The notes under the pieces are model-generated. The model was given only the letters and a program-made list of their open reading frames with translations. It did not search any database and had not been told where the DNA came from. Of a stretch of DNA of 8,014 nucleotides, positions 1-6,274 are shown one piece after another. The stretch is from CAYYJM01 sp964471755 (GTDB taxonomy: Bacteria; Planctomycetota; Planctomycetia; Gemmatales; Gemmataceae). The position numbers and the translations under genes are program-made. Each line of letters opens with the position of its first letter. The first letter of the stretch is position 1. Location of the stretch: assembly GCA_964471755.1 (NCBI GenBank), contig CAYYJM010000278.1, positions 1-8,014 on the forward strand. The letters run 5' to 3'.

Positions 1-257
1 TTGTCCACCTCGGGTGTCTGTTCGATCAGGGTGAGGTTCGTGTGGATGATGCCGATGCCGCCCTCCGGGGCCAGGGCGATGGCCAGGTCGCGCTCGGTCA
101 CCGTGTCCATCGGCGAGGAGAGGATGGGGATGTTGAGGGGGATGCCGCGTGTCAGGTGGGTGCGCACGTCCACTTCGCGTGGCACCACGTCACTGTAGCC
201 GGGTTCGAGCAGCACGTCGTCGAAGGTGATGCCCTGGTAGGCGATGCGATCCTGCAT
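1..257 (-). CDS. guaB: IMP dehydrogenase, N-terminal part (cut by left window edge)
   Basis: The gene encodes IMP dehydrogenase, which oxidises IMP to XMP with NAD+ in the committed step of GMP synthesis in the cytoplasm. Only the first 85 codons are present, and the frame stays open to the window edge. The protein begins MQDRIAYQGITFDDVLLEPG. It then shows VVPREVDV, LTRGIPLNIPILSSPMDTVTE and LAIALAPEGGIGIIH. These match the start of the IMPDH TIM barrel, including the conserved TFDDVLL, MDTVTE and EGGIG(F/I)IH motifs. The CBS domains and the catalytic cysteine loop would lie beyond the edge. The start is the ATG at 257-255, preceded on the minus strand by GGAG about 9 bases upstream, and the start context matches the family. 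It is divergent from the decarboxylase across the repeat-filled region. SSPMDTV in place of the usual SA(A/P)MDTV is a minor variation. Confidence 0.96.
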   Translation of the reverse strand, partial: MQDRIAYQGITFDDVLLEPGYSDVVPREVDVRTHLTRGIPLNIPILSSPMDTVTERDLAIALAPEGGIGIIHTNLTLIEQTPEVD

Positions 258-368
258 GGCGGGTTCTCCGGAGGTTCTTGTTCCTTATTGTTAGCAAGGT
301 CGCCGATTTTGTCGCGGTCGGCCGCTCTATCCCATCGTGTGGGACGGACCTATGATGACGGAGTCGGT

Positions 369-581
369 GCAATGTAGGGTGGGCGGGAGCGTCACCGACC
401 CCCAATCGTCTCGGGAAGCCGGAACAGCGCAGGCCCACCGATGCTCCGACGGGAGCGCAGCGGCACCGATCAAGGCATCTGCGGTGTCGCTGCGCTCCCG
501 TCGGAGAATCGGTGGGCCTGCGCTGTGGCGGGTCTCGGAAGGTATCAGGCGTCGGTGGCGCTCCCGCCCACCCTACATTGC
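369..581. repeat. Long imperfect inverted repeat (MITE/REP-like element)
   Basis: The outer arms 370-399 and 551-580 are reverse complements over 30 bases with one mismatch, and the match extends one more base on each side. The inner arms 424-468 and 482-526 pair over 45 bases with two mismatches around a 13-base loop. The stretches between (about 400-423 and 527-550) are clearly diverged but still related in length. Transcribed on either strand, this could fold into a hairpin of roughly 100 bases per arm. It lies between two divergent genes, so it is not a terminator for either. No reading frame inside it looks like a real gene. The outer sequence (TGTAGGGTGGGCGGGAGCG) has the look of a dispersed non-coding repeat; calling it mobile is inference. 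Confidence 0.85.
511..577 (+). repeat. Direct repeat copy 1 (67 bp unit, also right arm of the inverted repeat)
   Basis: This unit begins GGTGGGCCTGCGCTG and ends CGCTCCCGCCCACCCTACA. It is repeated in the same orientation exactly 92 bases downstream at 603-669, with only scattered substitutions in the middle. The same unit in reverse orientation forms the left arm of the inverted repeat (about 370-444). There are therefore three copies of one roughly 70-bp unit within 300 bases. Confidence 0.85.
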
Positions 582-602
582 CTGCGCTCCCGAGTGAGGT
601 TT

Positions 603-669
603 GGTGGGCCTGCGCTGGGGCGGGCCTCGGGACGTATCGGGCGTCAGTGGCGCTCCCGCCCACCCTACA
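603..669 (+). repeat. Direct repeat copy 2 (67 bp unit)
   Basis: This is the second same-orientation copy of the unit at 511-577. The first 15 bases and the last 19 bases are identical, while the central section has several substitutions. It ends only 39 bases before the decarboxylase ATG, so the promoter of that gene must lie within or very close to the repeat. The region 258-368, on the other side of the cluster, holds the guaB leader, and I could not identify a convincing promoter in it. Confidence 0.85.
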
Positions 670-708
670 GAATGACCGTGGATTCCCCGACGCCGGAGCG
701 AGGCCGTG

Positions 709-2055
709 ATGATTTTCGATCCCGACCACGTCGCCCTGCTGATGGAGGCCCTTGAGCGCCTGGACCAGGGCTTTTCCCACCTGCCACCGTTTCGGACGAG
801 GGTGGACCGCGCCGCTCTGCGCGACGTGCTGCTGCGCACGGCCGACCGTCTGCACGACAACTACCCCTACCCGCATCCGCTCTACGTCGGTCAGATGCTC
901 AAGCCTCCGCATCCGGTCGCCCGACTGGCCTACGCTCTGACTCTGTGCCTCAATCCGAACAACCACGCTCTGGACGGCGGCCGGGCCAGCTCGGCAATGG
1001 AGAAGGAAGCCGTCGCTGGCCTCGCCTCTCTGTTCGGCTGGCCGACCCATCTGGGCCACCTGAGCAGCGGTGGCACCTTCGCCAACTTCGAGGCCCTGTG
1101 GATCGCCCGCGAACTGCGGCCGGGCCAGACGGTCGTCGCGTCGGCTCAGGCGCACTACACACACGAACGGCTCTCGGCCGTGTTGCAGATTCCCTTCAAG
1201 AAAATCGCCGTCGATGCCGAGGGGCGGATGGAGGTCGCTGCCCTGGAAGCGCTCCTGGCGACGGGTACGGTCGGCACCGTCGTCGTCACGCTCGGCACCA
1301 CGGCCGCCGGGCGCATCGATCCGCTGCCGGACATCCTGGCCCTGCGTTCTCGTCATGATTTCCGCGTCCATGTCGATGCGGCCTATGGCGGCTACTTCAC
1401 CCTGGCGAACAATCTGACGCCGGCGGCGCGGGCCGCCTTCGACGCCCTGGCCGCGGTCGATTCGCTGGTCATTGATCCGCACAAGCACGGTCTCCAGCCA
1501 TACGGTTGTGGCTGCGTTCTGTTCCGCGATCCAGCCGTTGGCAGGTTTTATCGGCACGATTCGCCCTACACCTATTTCACTTCCGACGAGATGCACCTGG
1601 GCGAGATTTCGCTGGAGTGTTCGCGGCCCGGAGCGTCGGCCGTCGCGCTGTGGGCGACGATGCAACTTCTGCCCCTGGTGCGTGACGGCGAGTTCGCCCG
1701 CGATCTGGCCTCCTGCCGGTCGGCCGCCCTGGAACTGCATCGCTGGCTGACGTCGGACGATCGCGTTGTTCCGCCGTTCGAGCCGGACCTGGACATCGTC
1801 ATCTGGGCCATGAAGGCACCGACGGCGAGCGAATCCTCGGCCCGGGCTCGCCGCCTCTTCGACGCCGCGGCCGAGCGCGATCTGCACCTGGCCCTGGCGA
1901 ACTTCCCGCGAGCGATGCTGGCGGCGAGCCGGCCGGTCGAACACTGGGACGCGGAGAGCATCGTCTGCCTGCGAGCGTGCGCGATGAAGCCGGAACATCG
2001 CGACTGGGTGCCGGAGATTGTTCGGCGGCTGGACGCGGCGGCCTCAGTGTGCTGA
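709..2055 (+). CDS. PLP-dependent group II amino acid decarboxylase
   Basis: This is a complete 448-residue member of the pyridoxal-dependent decarboxylase family (fold type I, group II; aromatic amino acid, tyrosine and glutamate decarboxylases). Visible motifs in order are SSGGTFANFEAL (about 119-130), AQAHYTHERLS (147-157), VVTLGTTAAGRIDPLPDI (192-209), VHVDAAYGGYF (220-230) and VIDPHKHG (254-261). By comparison with aromatic amino acid decarboxylase, K259 should form the Schiff base, D223 should pair with the pyridine nitrogen, and H149 should stack on the cofactor ring. It is shorter than many relatives but keeps the full catalytic core and a small C-terminal domain, so it is probably a cytoplasmic dimer. 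The substrate cannot be read from the sequence; tyrosine, aspartate, glutamate and DOPA are all possible. Start: GTG at 706 and ATG at 709 are adjacent; ATG was preferred because GAGG (700-703) is 5 bases away. The Panacea gene follows after 21 bases, probably in the same transcript. Confidence 0.9.
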   Translation: MIFDPDHVALLMEALERLDQGFSHLPPFRTRVDRAALRDVLLRTADRLHDNYPYPHPLYVGQMLKPPHPVARLAYALTLCLNPNNHALDGGRASSAMEKEAVAGLASLFGWPTHLGHLSSGGTFANFEALWIARELRPGQTVVASAQAHYTHERLSAVLQIPFKKIAVDAEGRMEVAALEALLATGTVGTVVVTLGTTAAGRIDPLPDILALRSRHDFRVHVDAAYGGYFTLANNLTPAARAAFDALAAVDSLVIDPHKHGLQPYGCGCVLFRDPAVGRFYRHDSPYTYFTSDEMHLGEISLECSRPGASAVALWATMQLLPLVRDGEFARDLASCRSAALELHRWLTSDDRVVPPFEPDLDIVIWAMKAPTASESSARARRLFDAAAERDLHLALANFPRAMLAASRPVEHWDAESIVCLRACAMKPEHRDWVPEIVRRLDAAASVC

Positions 2056-2063
2056 AATCGAGC

Positions 2064-2069
2064 AGGAGG
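2064..2069 (+). promoter_or_regulatory. Strong ribosome binding site deciding the Panacea start
   Basis: A perfect AGGAGG sits between the decarboxylase stop (2053-2055) and the Panacea gene. The first in-frame ATG (2071) is only one base after it, which is too close. The second ATG (2077) is 7 bases after it, which is ideal, so 2077 is the more likely start. Confidence 0.75.
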
Positions 2070-2076
2070 AATGATC

Positions 2077-2568
2077 ATGCCAGGTGCGCTCGAAGTGGCT
2101 GCCTTTCTGGTCCACCTCGCCTCAGCCGAGGAGGAGCCGGAGTTTCTCGGCACGCTGCGGTTGAACCGGCTGCTCTACTACTGCCAGGGCTGGCACCTCG
2201 CCACATGCGGCCGGCCGCTCTTTCCCGAACGCATCGAAGCCTGGGCGACCGGCCCGGTTGTGCCCGTCGTCTACGAGGCGTTGTTGTGCCGCGAATGGGA
2301 ACCGATCCGGTCGGAGGATCTGCCCGCGAGCGAACCGCTCGCTCCGGCGGATCAAGACCACGTCGTCGGCGTCTGGGACGCATACAAGAACTTCACCGGG
2401 ATGAAGCTGCGCGAGCTGGCCTGCGCCGAGCCGCCCTGGCTGGCAGCCCGGAATGGTCGGTCAGTGCCGGAGCAATCCGACGCGGAGATCACCCTTGAGG
2501 CGATGACGGCCTATTTTGGATCGCTCCTGCGGTCGTCAAACAAGCCCGTCATGGGGGTGGCCGGGTGA
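2077..2568 (+). CDS. Panacea domain (DUF4065, SocA/PanA-like) protein
   Basis: This 163-residue protein carries an almost full-length Panacea (DUF4065) domain. The signature runs through LNRLLYYCQGWHLATCGRPLF (29-49), then IEAWATGPVVPVVYEAL (53-69). It ends with FTGMKLREL...EPPWLAAR (106-125), matching the family's 'L..lTH..PW..AR' close. Known members include SocA of Caulobacter, which delivers the toxin SocB to ClpXP, and PanA antitoxins, which neutralise many unrelated toxins. Other members are found in phages or as orphans. The start is chosen from the perfect AGGAGG 7 bases upstream of ATG 2077. It follows the decarboxylase by 21 bases. No known toxin fold is adjacent; the only reading frame coupled to it is the tiny one at 2565-2750. 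It could be an antitoxin, a proteolytic adaptor or an orphan. The family call is firm, the role is open. Confidence 0.92.
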   Translation: MPGALEVAAFLVHLASAEEEPEFLGTLRLNRLLYYCQGWHLATCGRPLFPERIEAWATGPVVPVVYEALLCREWEPIRSEDLPASEPLAPADQDHVVGVWDAYKNFTGMKLRELACAEPPWLAARNGRSVPEQSDAEITLEAMTAYFGSLLRSSNKPVMGVAG

Positions 2569-2750
2569 GCAAGAAACGCAAGCCGACCCCGAACGAAGCG
2601 GACAAAGAAGGAACCGACAGACGAGTTCCCGGCCGAAGGCGGGACGCTCGTCTTCTCTGCATCATGCCGCCGAGTCAGGTGGAGTTTCGGATTCGGGGTC
2701 CAGCCGACAAACCTCGACCGGGAAACAGAACATCTGTCCAGATGCGATGA
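2565..2750 (+). CDS. Possible small basic protein coupled to the Panacea gene (doubtful)
   Basis: A 61-codon frame starts with GTG inside the GTGA that contains the Panacea stop, the classic 4-base overlap of translationally coupled genes. It begins MSKKRKPTPNEADKEG and is strongly basic and hydrophilic, with no membrane segment and no recognisable domain. Against it: its second half (2662-2750) is antisense to the end of the membrane protein gene. Its later codons include AGA, CGA and ACA, unlike the neighbours, and a possible terminator hairpin (2620-2652) lies inside it. A G-rich stretch just upstream is a poor ribosome site. If real, it would be the natural candidate partner of the Panacea protein; it may equally be chance. 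Confidence 0.25.
   Translation: MSKKRKPTPNEADKEGTDRRVPGRRRDARLLCIMPPSQVEFRIRGPADKPRPGNRTSVQMR
2620..2652. terminator. Candidate bidirectional terminator hairpin
   Basis: GACGAG (2620-2625) pairs with CTCGTC (2647-2652), and inside it CCCG (2628-2631) pairs with CGGG (2640-2643), leaving an 8-base loop and a small asymmetric bulge. It lies between two converging genes. The plus-strand tail is TTCTCTGC and the minus-strand tail contains TTCCTTCTTTG. Both are pyrimidine- and T-rich but neither is a clean U-tract, so termination is plausible rather than certain. Confidence 0.4.
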
Positions 2751-3354
2751 GGTGCGGGGCGTTCTCCCGCCACCAATCGGCAGCTGCTGGGTCGGCTGCG
2801 GCGAGTTCTGTCAAGGCGTCGATCACTGGAACGAGATAGCAGGCATGCCGGGCCGGGGCCTGCCCGGTCAGCACCCGCCAGATGTGCCCGAGCCACGTCT
2901 GTGGGCCGGTCTGGAGCCCATAGCGCGGGACGGCTACCGGACCTGGGCACTGGTCGGTGAGAGGGAGGCTGAGCCCCACCCACGCCTGGCGGACTTCGGA
3001 CGGAGCTTCACCAGGCGGGACGGCCACGATTCGTACCCGCTTCCGCGCCCCCTTCGCCGAATGATTCGGCACACCATCCTCGGAGTAGACCCAGTCTAGC
3101 CAGCGGTGCCCGGTGATCCAGTCGTATGCGGAAAGGCCGAACCAGAGTGCCACGGAACCGACGACCGCGATCCGCCAGACGGGGAACCCATTCAGGTACG
3201 TCGCGGTCACGGAGTAGGCAAGCGGGATCGCCACCAACAAAGGGTTCCACATCAGCCGGCGCAGGAACGGATGTCTCATTCGCGTGGCGACTTCCTCTTC
3301 CCTGCGTACTGGAGGAGTTCCTTCGGTGGCCAGCGGATCGTCTTCGCTTGTCAT
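2662..3354 (-). CDS. Unrecognised two-helix inner-membrane protein
   Basis: The protein is 230 residues and I do not recognise a named family. Residues 1-34 are charged. Two hydrophobic segments follow, at about 36-54 (NPLLVAIPLAYSVTATYL) and 59-80 (VWRIAVVGSVALWFGLSAY), joined by a very short turn, which implies a membrane hairpin with both ends on the same side. The remaining 150 residues are soluble. They hold W/H-rich stretches (HRWLDWVYSEDG) and a compact C-terminal part (WLGHIWRVLTGQ, ACYLVPVIDAL, DPAAADWWRENAPHL, GQMFCFPVEVCRL) with cysteines at 172, 210 and 216. Start: ATG 3354 has GGTGA, a partial anti-SD match, 5 bases upstream. An in-frame ATG at 3390 is the alternative, without such a site. 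The earlier GTG at 3462 overlaps the predicted -10 and is rejected. It converges on the Panacea gene and diverges from the DUF1501 gene. Confidence 0.7.
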   Translation of the reverse strand: MTSEDDPLATEGTPPVRREEEVATRMRHPFLRRLMWNPLLVAIPLAYSVTATYLNGFPVWRIAVVGSVALWFGLSAYDWITGHRWLDWVYSEDGVPNHSAKGARKRVRIVAVPPGEAPSEVRQAWVGLSLPLTDQCPGPVAVPRYGLQTGPQTWLGHIWRVLTGQAPARHACYLVPVIDALTELAAADPAAADWWRENAPHLIASGQMFCFPVEVCRLDPESETPPDSAA

Positions 3355-3460
3355 GGATTTCACCGCTCTATTTTCCCATGCGCTCACCATGTGCAGAGTT
3401 CGCGCAAACACCTGGTAGTACGACCAATAGCTTCTTGACGTCGGCTCTCCCCCCGGACAC

Positions 3461-3469
3461 ACTATACCA
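3461..3469 (-). promoter_or_regulatory. Candidate extended -10 promoter for the membrane protein gene
   Basis: Read on the minus strand, the sequence is TGGTATAGT: an extended -10 (TGn) followed by TATAGT, five of six matches to TATAAT. No good -35 lies 17-18 bases upstream, which is tolerated by extended -10 promoters. Transcription would begin near 3454, giving a leader of about 100 bases before the ATG at 3354. It sits in the 161-base divergent region 3355-3515. Confidence 0.35.
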
Positions 3470-3515
3470 ACCGCACACCGGGTGCGTCTCCCTCCTTACC
3501 GACGCGAGCCGACGC

Positions 3516-4868
3516 ATGCTCACCGACTCCCGCCATCTCTCGCGCCGTTCCCTGCTCCGGCTCGGAGCGTTCGGCCTTGGAGCCCTCGCGCTGGGCACCG
3601 CGCCGACGCAGGCTCGCCTCAAGGCGCGGGCCAGATCGGTCATCTTCCTGCACCAGTGGGGTGGACCGAGCCACCTCGACACGTTCGACCTGAAACCCGA
3701 CGCCCCGGCCGAGGTTCGAGGCGAACTCCGACCCATCGCCTCGACGCTGCCCGGCGTGCCGGTCTGTGAGTTGCTGCCGCGCATGGCGAAGGTCATGCAC
3801 AAGGTCAGCCTCGTCCGCTCGCTCCAGCACACGATGAAGAACCACAACTCGGCCGGCTACTACAGTCTGACTGGCTACGCCCCGGCGACCGATGATCAGC
3901 GTCTGCGCGACACCCAGGATCTCTTCCCGGCCTATGGCTCCGTCGTCGATGCCCTGGCCCCGGCCCCGCGCGGCATCCCGACGTTCGTCGCCTATCCGCA
4001 CACGATCCGTGACGGCTCGGTGACCCCAGGACAGCACGCCAGCTTCCTGGGCAAGAAGCACGATCCGCTCTTCTTCACCCAGGACCCGAACAGTCCCGAC
4101 TTCACGATGCCGGAACTGAAGTTGCCGGCCCACCTGACGCCGGATCGGCTCGAAAATCGCCGGGCGATGATGGACCTGATCGACGCGCAGAGCAAGTTGC
4201 TGGAGTATTCCGCGAAGGCTCGCGGCATGGACGAACTGGGCGATCGGGCTCTGGATCTGCTCACGTCGCCGACATTCCGCAAGGCGTTCGACCTGAAGGC
4301 CGAGCCGGCCAGTGTCCGCGACGCCTACGGCCGAACGACCTACGGCCAGGGATGTCTGCTCGCCCGGCGTCTGGTCGAGGCCGGCGTGCGCTGGGTCAAC
4401 GTCTACTTCTACCCGAGCATCGGCGGCTGCCAGGGCGGCTGGGACACGCACGGCTTCAACGACAAGCCGATGTACCCGATCCTGCGGCAGCACCTGATTC
4501 CGATGACCGATCACACGCTGCCGACGCTGATCGAGGATCTCGACGTACGCGGCCTGCTCGACTCGACGCTGGTCGTCTGGGTGGGCGAGTTTGGCCGCTC
4601 GCCGCGAATCAACAAGCTGGCCGGTCGGGATCACTGGCCTCAGTGCTACTCGGCCCTCCTGGCCGGCGGTGGGGTCAAGCGTGGCTACACGTTCGGCGCG
4701 TCGGATCGCAACGGCGCGTACCCGGCCCATGATGTGCGGCGGCCGGAGGACCTGTCGGCGACGCTGTTCCATCTGCTGGGCATCGATCCGCACGCGGAAC
4801 TGCGCGATACGCTGAACCGGCCGTTTCCGGCCAGTCCAGGTCAGGTGATCGAGGGCGTGGTCGCGTGA
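3516..4868 (+). CDS. DUF1501 family protein with twin-arginine signal
   Basis: This 450-residue member of the DUF1501 family is a planctomycete-rich group related to sulfatases and alkaline phosphatases. The N-terminus has a twin-arginine signal, SRRSLLRLG (9-17), followed by a hydrophobic run (GAFGLGALALG) and a plausible cleavage after TQA (31-33), so it should be exported folded. Family motifs are VIFLHQWGGPSHLDTFDLKP (42-61), MKNHNSAGYYSLTG (107-120), GGWDTHGFND (307-316), VVWVGEFGRSP (353-363) and GRDHWPQCYSALLAGGG (370-386). D310, H312, E358, D372 and H373 are candidate metal ligands by analogy with the superfamily. The substrate is unknown. ATG 3516 is chosen because the Tat motif follows directly; the frame is open far upstream, but that part is not protein-like, and no good ribosome site is seen. 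Such genes are usually paired with a DUF1549/DUF1553 cytochrome-like gene; none is present here. Its stop is 6 bases from that of the converging propeller gene. Confidence 0.93.
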   Translation: MLTDSRHLSRRSLLRLGAFGLGALALGTAPTQARLKARARSVIFLHQWGGPSHLDTFDLKPDAPAEVRGELRPIASTLPGVPVCELLPRMAKVMHKVSLVRSLQHTMKNHNSAGYYSLTGYAPATDDQRLRDTQDLFPAYGSVVDALAPAPRGIPTFVAYPHTIRDGSVTPGQHASFLGKKHDPLFFTQDPNSPDFTMPELKLPAHLTPDRLENRRAMMDLIDAQSKLLEYSAKARGMDELGDRALDLLTSPTFRKAFDLKAEPASVRDAYGRTTYGQGCLLARRLVEAGVRWVNVYFYPSIGGCQGGWDTHGFNDKPMYPILRQHLIPMTDHTLPTLIEDLDVRGLLDSTLVVWVGEFGRSPRINKLAGRDHWPQCYSALLAGGGVKRGYTFGASDRNGAYPAHDVRRPEDLSATLFHLLGIDPHAELRDTLNRPFPASPGQVIEGVVA

Positions 4869-4874
4869 GCCGCC

Positions 4875-6227
4875 TCAGCGCTCGCTGGCCGGGATGTGCA
4901 GGGCCGTCAGCGCGACGCAGTCCCAGACCTTGCCGCCCCGATTGGCGTTCCACGTCACGTAGAGCGTATCCCCCTCGGCGTTCAGGTCGTAGCTGTAGGT
5001 GCCGACGACGGCCGCTCCCGTGCGTTCCTTGAAGGACGGGTGCAGGAAGGCGATCACCTTGCGTGTCTTCGTCTTCAGGTCGTACTGCACCACCGGGCTG
5101 CCATCGCGGTCGGCTCCGCCGTGCGCTCCCGGGATGTAGTAGAGGTAGCGGCCGGTCGGATCGACCTTCAGGGCGGTGATGTAGCCGTTGGTGCCGACCT
5201 GAGCCGGGCCGAGTTTCGTGACCTTCTCCGTCTTCGTGTCGAACTCGTACAGTTCAGCCGGCTTGCCCTGGGTGCCCTGTGAGACGCCGTAGACCTTGCC
5301 GGCCTTCGTCTCCTCGGAAGCGGCCCGAACGTCGATCTCGCCGGGGATCGCGACCGGATCGCCACCACGGGCCGGGTCGTAGCGCATCAACTTGCCGCTC
5401 TCGCCCTGGGTATAGTAGACCCGGCCGGTGGACTTCGCGAAGAGCATGGCCCGCTTCGGCCCGTCGGTCGCCTGGGTGAGGAGTTTGTGGGCCTGCGTGT
5501 CGTAGGCGAAGAACTGGATGCCCTCGATCTGAACCTTCGGGTCGCCCGGAGCGGTGCTGCCGTAGAAGATGAGCCGATCCGGGTCGAGGAAGCCGGTTGG
5601 GATGCCGTGCTTCGGCACCGGACCATGGGCGATGACCTCGACCTTGCCCGTGCGCGGATCAACCCGAGCGAGCCAGTCGCCCTTGAAGTGGTACTGGTCG
5701 GTCGTCACCTTGGTCGAGCCGCGATGGGTGCCGAAGTAGATCCAGCCGTCCTTGCCCATCGTCAGCGTGGTGTGAATCTTGGCCGGAGCGTAGTGTCCCG
5801 CGGGCAGGTGAAGCAGTTTCTTCAGATCGACGAGCTGGCGGAACGTCCCCTGGACCGGGTCGAACTCGTAGACGAAGGCGTTGCCGGCCGGGGCGAGATG
5901 GTCGCCGAGCGAGGCGTAGTACTTGCCGTTGGCAAAGGTGCTGTCACCCCAGGTGGACCAGGGATTACCGGCGTACGTCTGGCCGGGAAAGAAGGCGAAG
6001 TCGATCTTCGGGGCCGTCTTCGCGATGGTCACGCCGTCGGCGAGTTTGCCGGTCGGCTGGAGGAACTTCGGCGACGTTGCGGAGATCAGCGTCTTGCCGT
6101 CGGCCAGGGTCGGCGGGAAGGGGAGTTCCGGGGTCGTGGCCTTCTTCTTCTGGGCCGTGGCGTGGTGACTGCCGAGAGTCAGCAGGGCCAGGGTGGTGAC
6201 GAGCGCTGCCAGGAGGGATCGATTCAT
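4875..6227 (-). CDS. Secreted beta-propeller-like protein of unknown function
   Basis: The 450-residue protein has a clear Sec signal peptide: MNRSLLAALV, then a hydrophobic run, and a likely cut after ATA (23-25). The mature part shows repeated blade-like units: a small strand pair with an aromatic (WIYFGTHRGS 162-171, RLIFYGSTAPG 218-228, RVYYTQG 269-275, KVYGVSQG 311-318, RYLYYIPGAHGG 360-371, TLYVTWNANRGG 421-432). These alternate with units of the type YEFDPVQGTFR, VDPRTGKVEVI, YDTQAHKLL, YEFDTKTEKVTKL and YDLKTKTRKVI. That pattern fits a YncE/SMP-30-like propeller of six or seven blades. Any enzymatic activity or ligand is unknown. The start at ATG 6227 is supported by GAGG 8 bases upstream and by the signal peptide. 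It lies 47 bases downstream of the DUF4058 gene and may share its transcript; the open frame upstream of 6227 is a shadow of that gene. Confidence 0.85.
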   Translation of the reverse strand: MNRSLLAALVTTLALLTLGSHHATAQKKKATTPELPFPPTLADGKTLISATSPKFLQPTGKLADGVTIAKTAPKIDFAFFPGQTYAGNPWSTWGDSTFANGKYYASLGDHLAPAGNAFVYEFDPVQGTFRQLVDLKKLLHLPAGHYAPAKIHTTLTMGKDGWIYFGTHRGSTKVTTDQYHFKGDWLARVDPRTGKVEVIAHGPVPKHGIPTGFLDPDRLIFYGSTAPGDPKVQIEGIQFFAYDTQAHKLLTQATDGPKRAMLFAKSTGRVYYTQGESGKLMRYDPARGGDPVAIPGEIDVRAASEETKAGKVYGVSQGTQGKPAELYEFDTKTEKVTKLGPAQVGTNGYITALKVDPTGRYLYYIPGAHGGADRDGSPVVQYDLKTKTRKVIAFLHPSFKERTGAAVVGTYSYDLNAEGDTLYVTWNANRGGKVWDCVALTALHIPASER

Positions 6228-6274
6228 GGTTCGCCTCGTAGGGGGGCCGATGTCCCGATTTGTATACGGATCTG

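Noticed and set aside
424..526. CRISPR array in the repeat cluster
   Set aside because: The copies are mixed in orientation, unevenly spaced and about 70 bp long; this is a hairpin repeat, not a repeat-spacer array.
190..1998. A 602-codon minus-strand open frame across guaB, the repeats and the decarboxylase
   Set aside because: It is antisense to two clearly recognisable genes and crosses the repeats; its Arg/Gln/Gly-rich product is the usual GC-rich shadow.
3435..3468. TTGACG (3435-3440) and TATACC (3463-3468) as a plus-strand promoter for the DUF1501 gene
   Set aside because: The spacing is 22 bases, well outside 16-18, and the -10 match is only four of six; the same bases make a better extended -10 on the other strand.
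3126..3515. In-frame upstream extension of the DUF1501 gene (580 codons in total)
   Set aside because: The extra 130 residues are antisense to the membrane protein and would bury the twin-arginine signal, which must be near the N-terminus.
3462..4793. A 443-codon minus-strand frame opposite the DUF1501 gene
   Set aside because: The plus strand encodes an unmistakable DUF1501 protein; the minus frame has no domain-like sequence and is very Arg/Val-rich.
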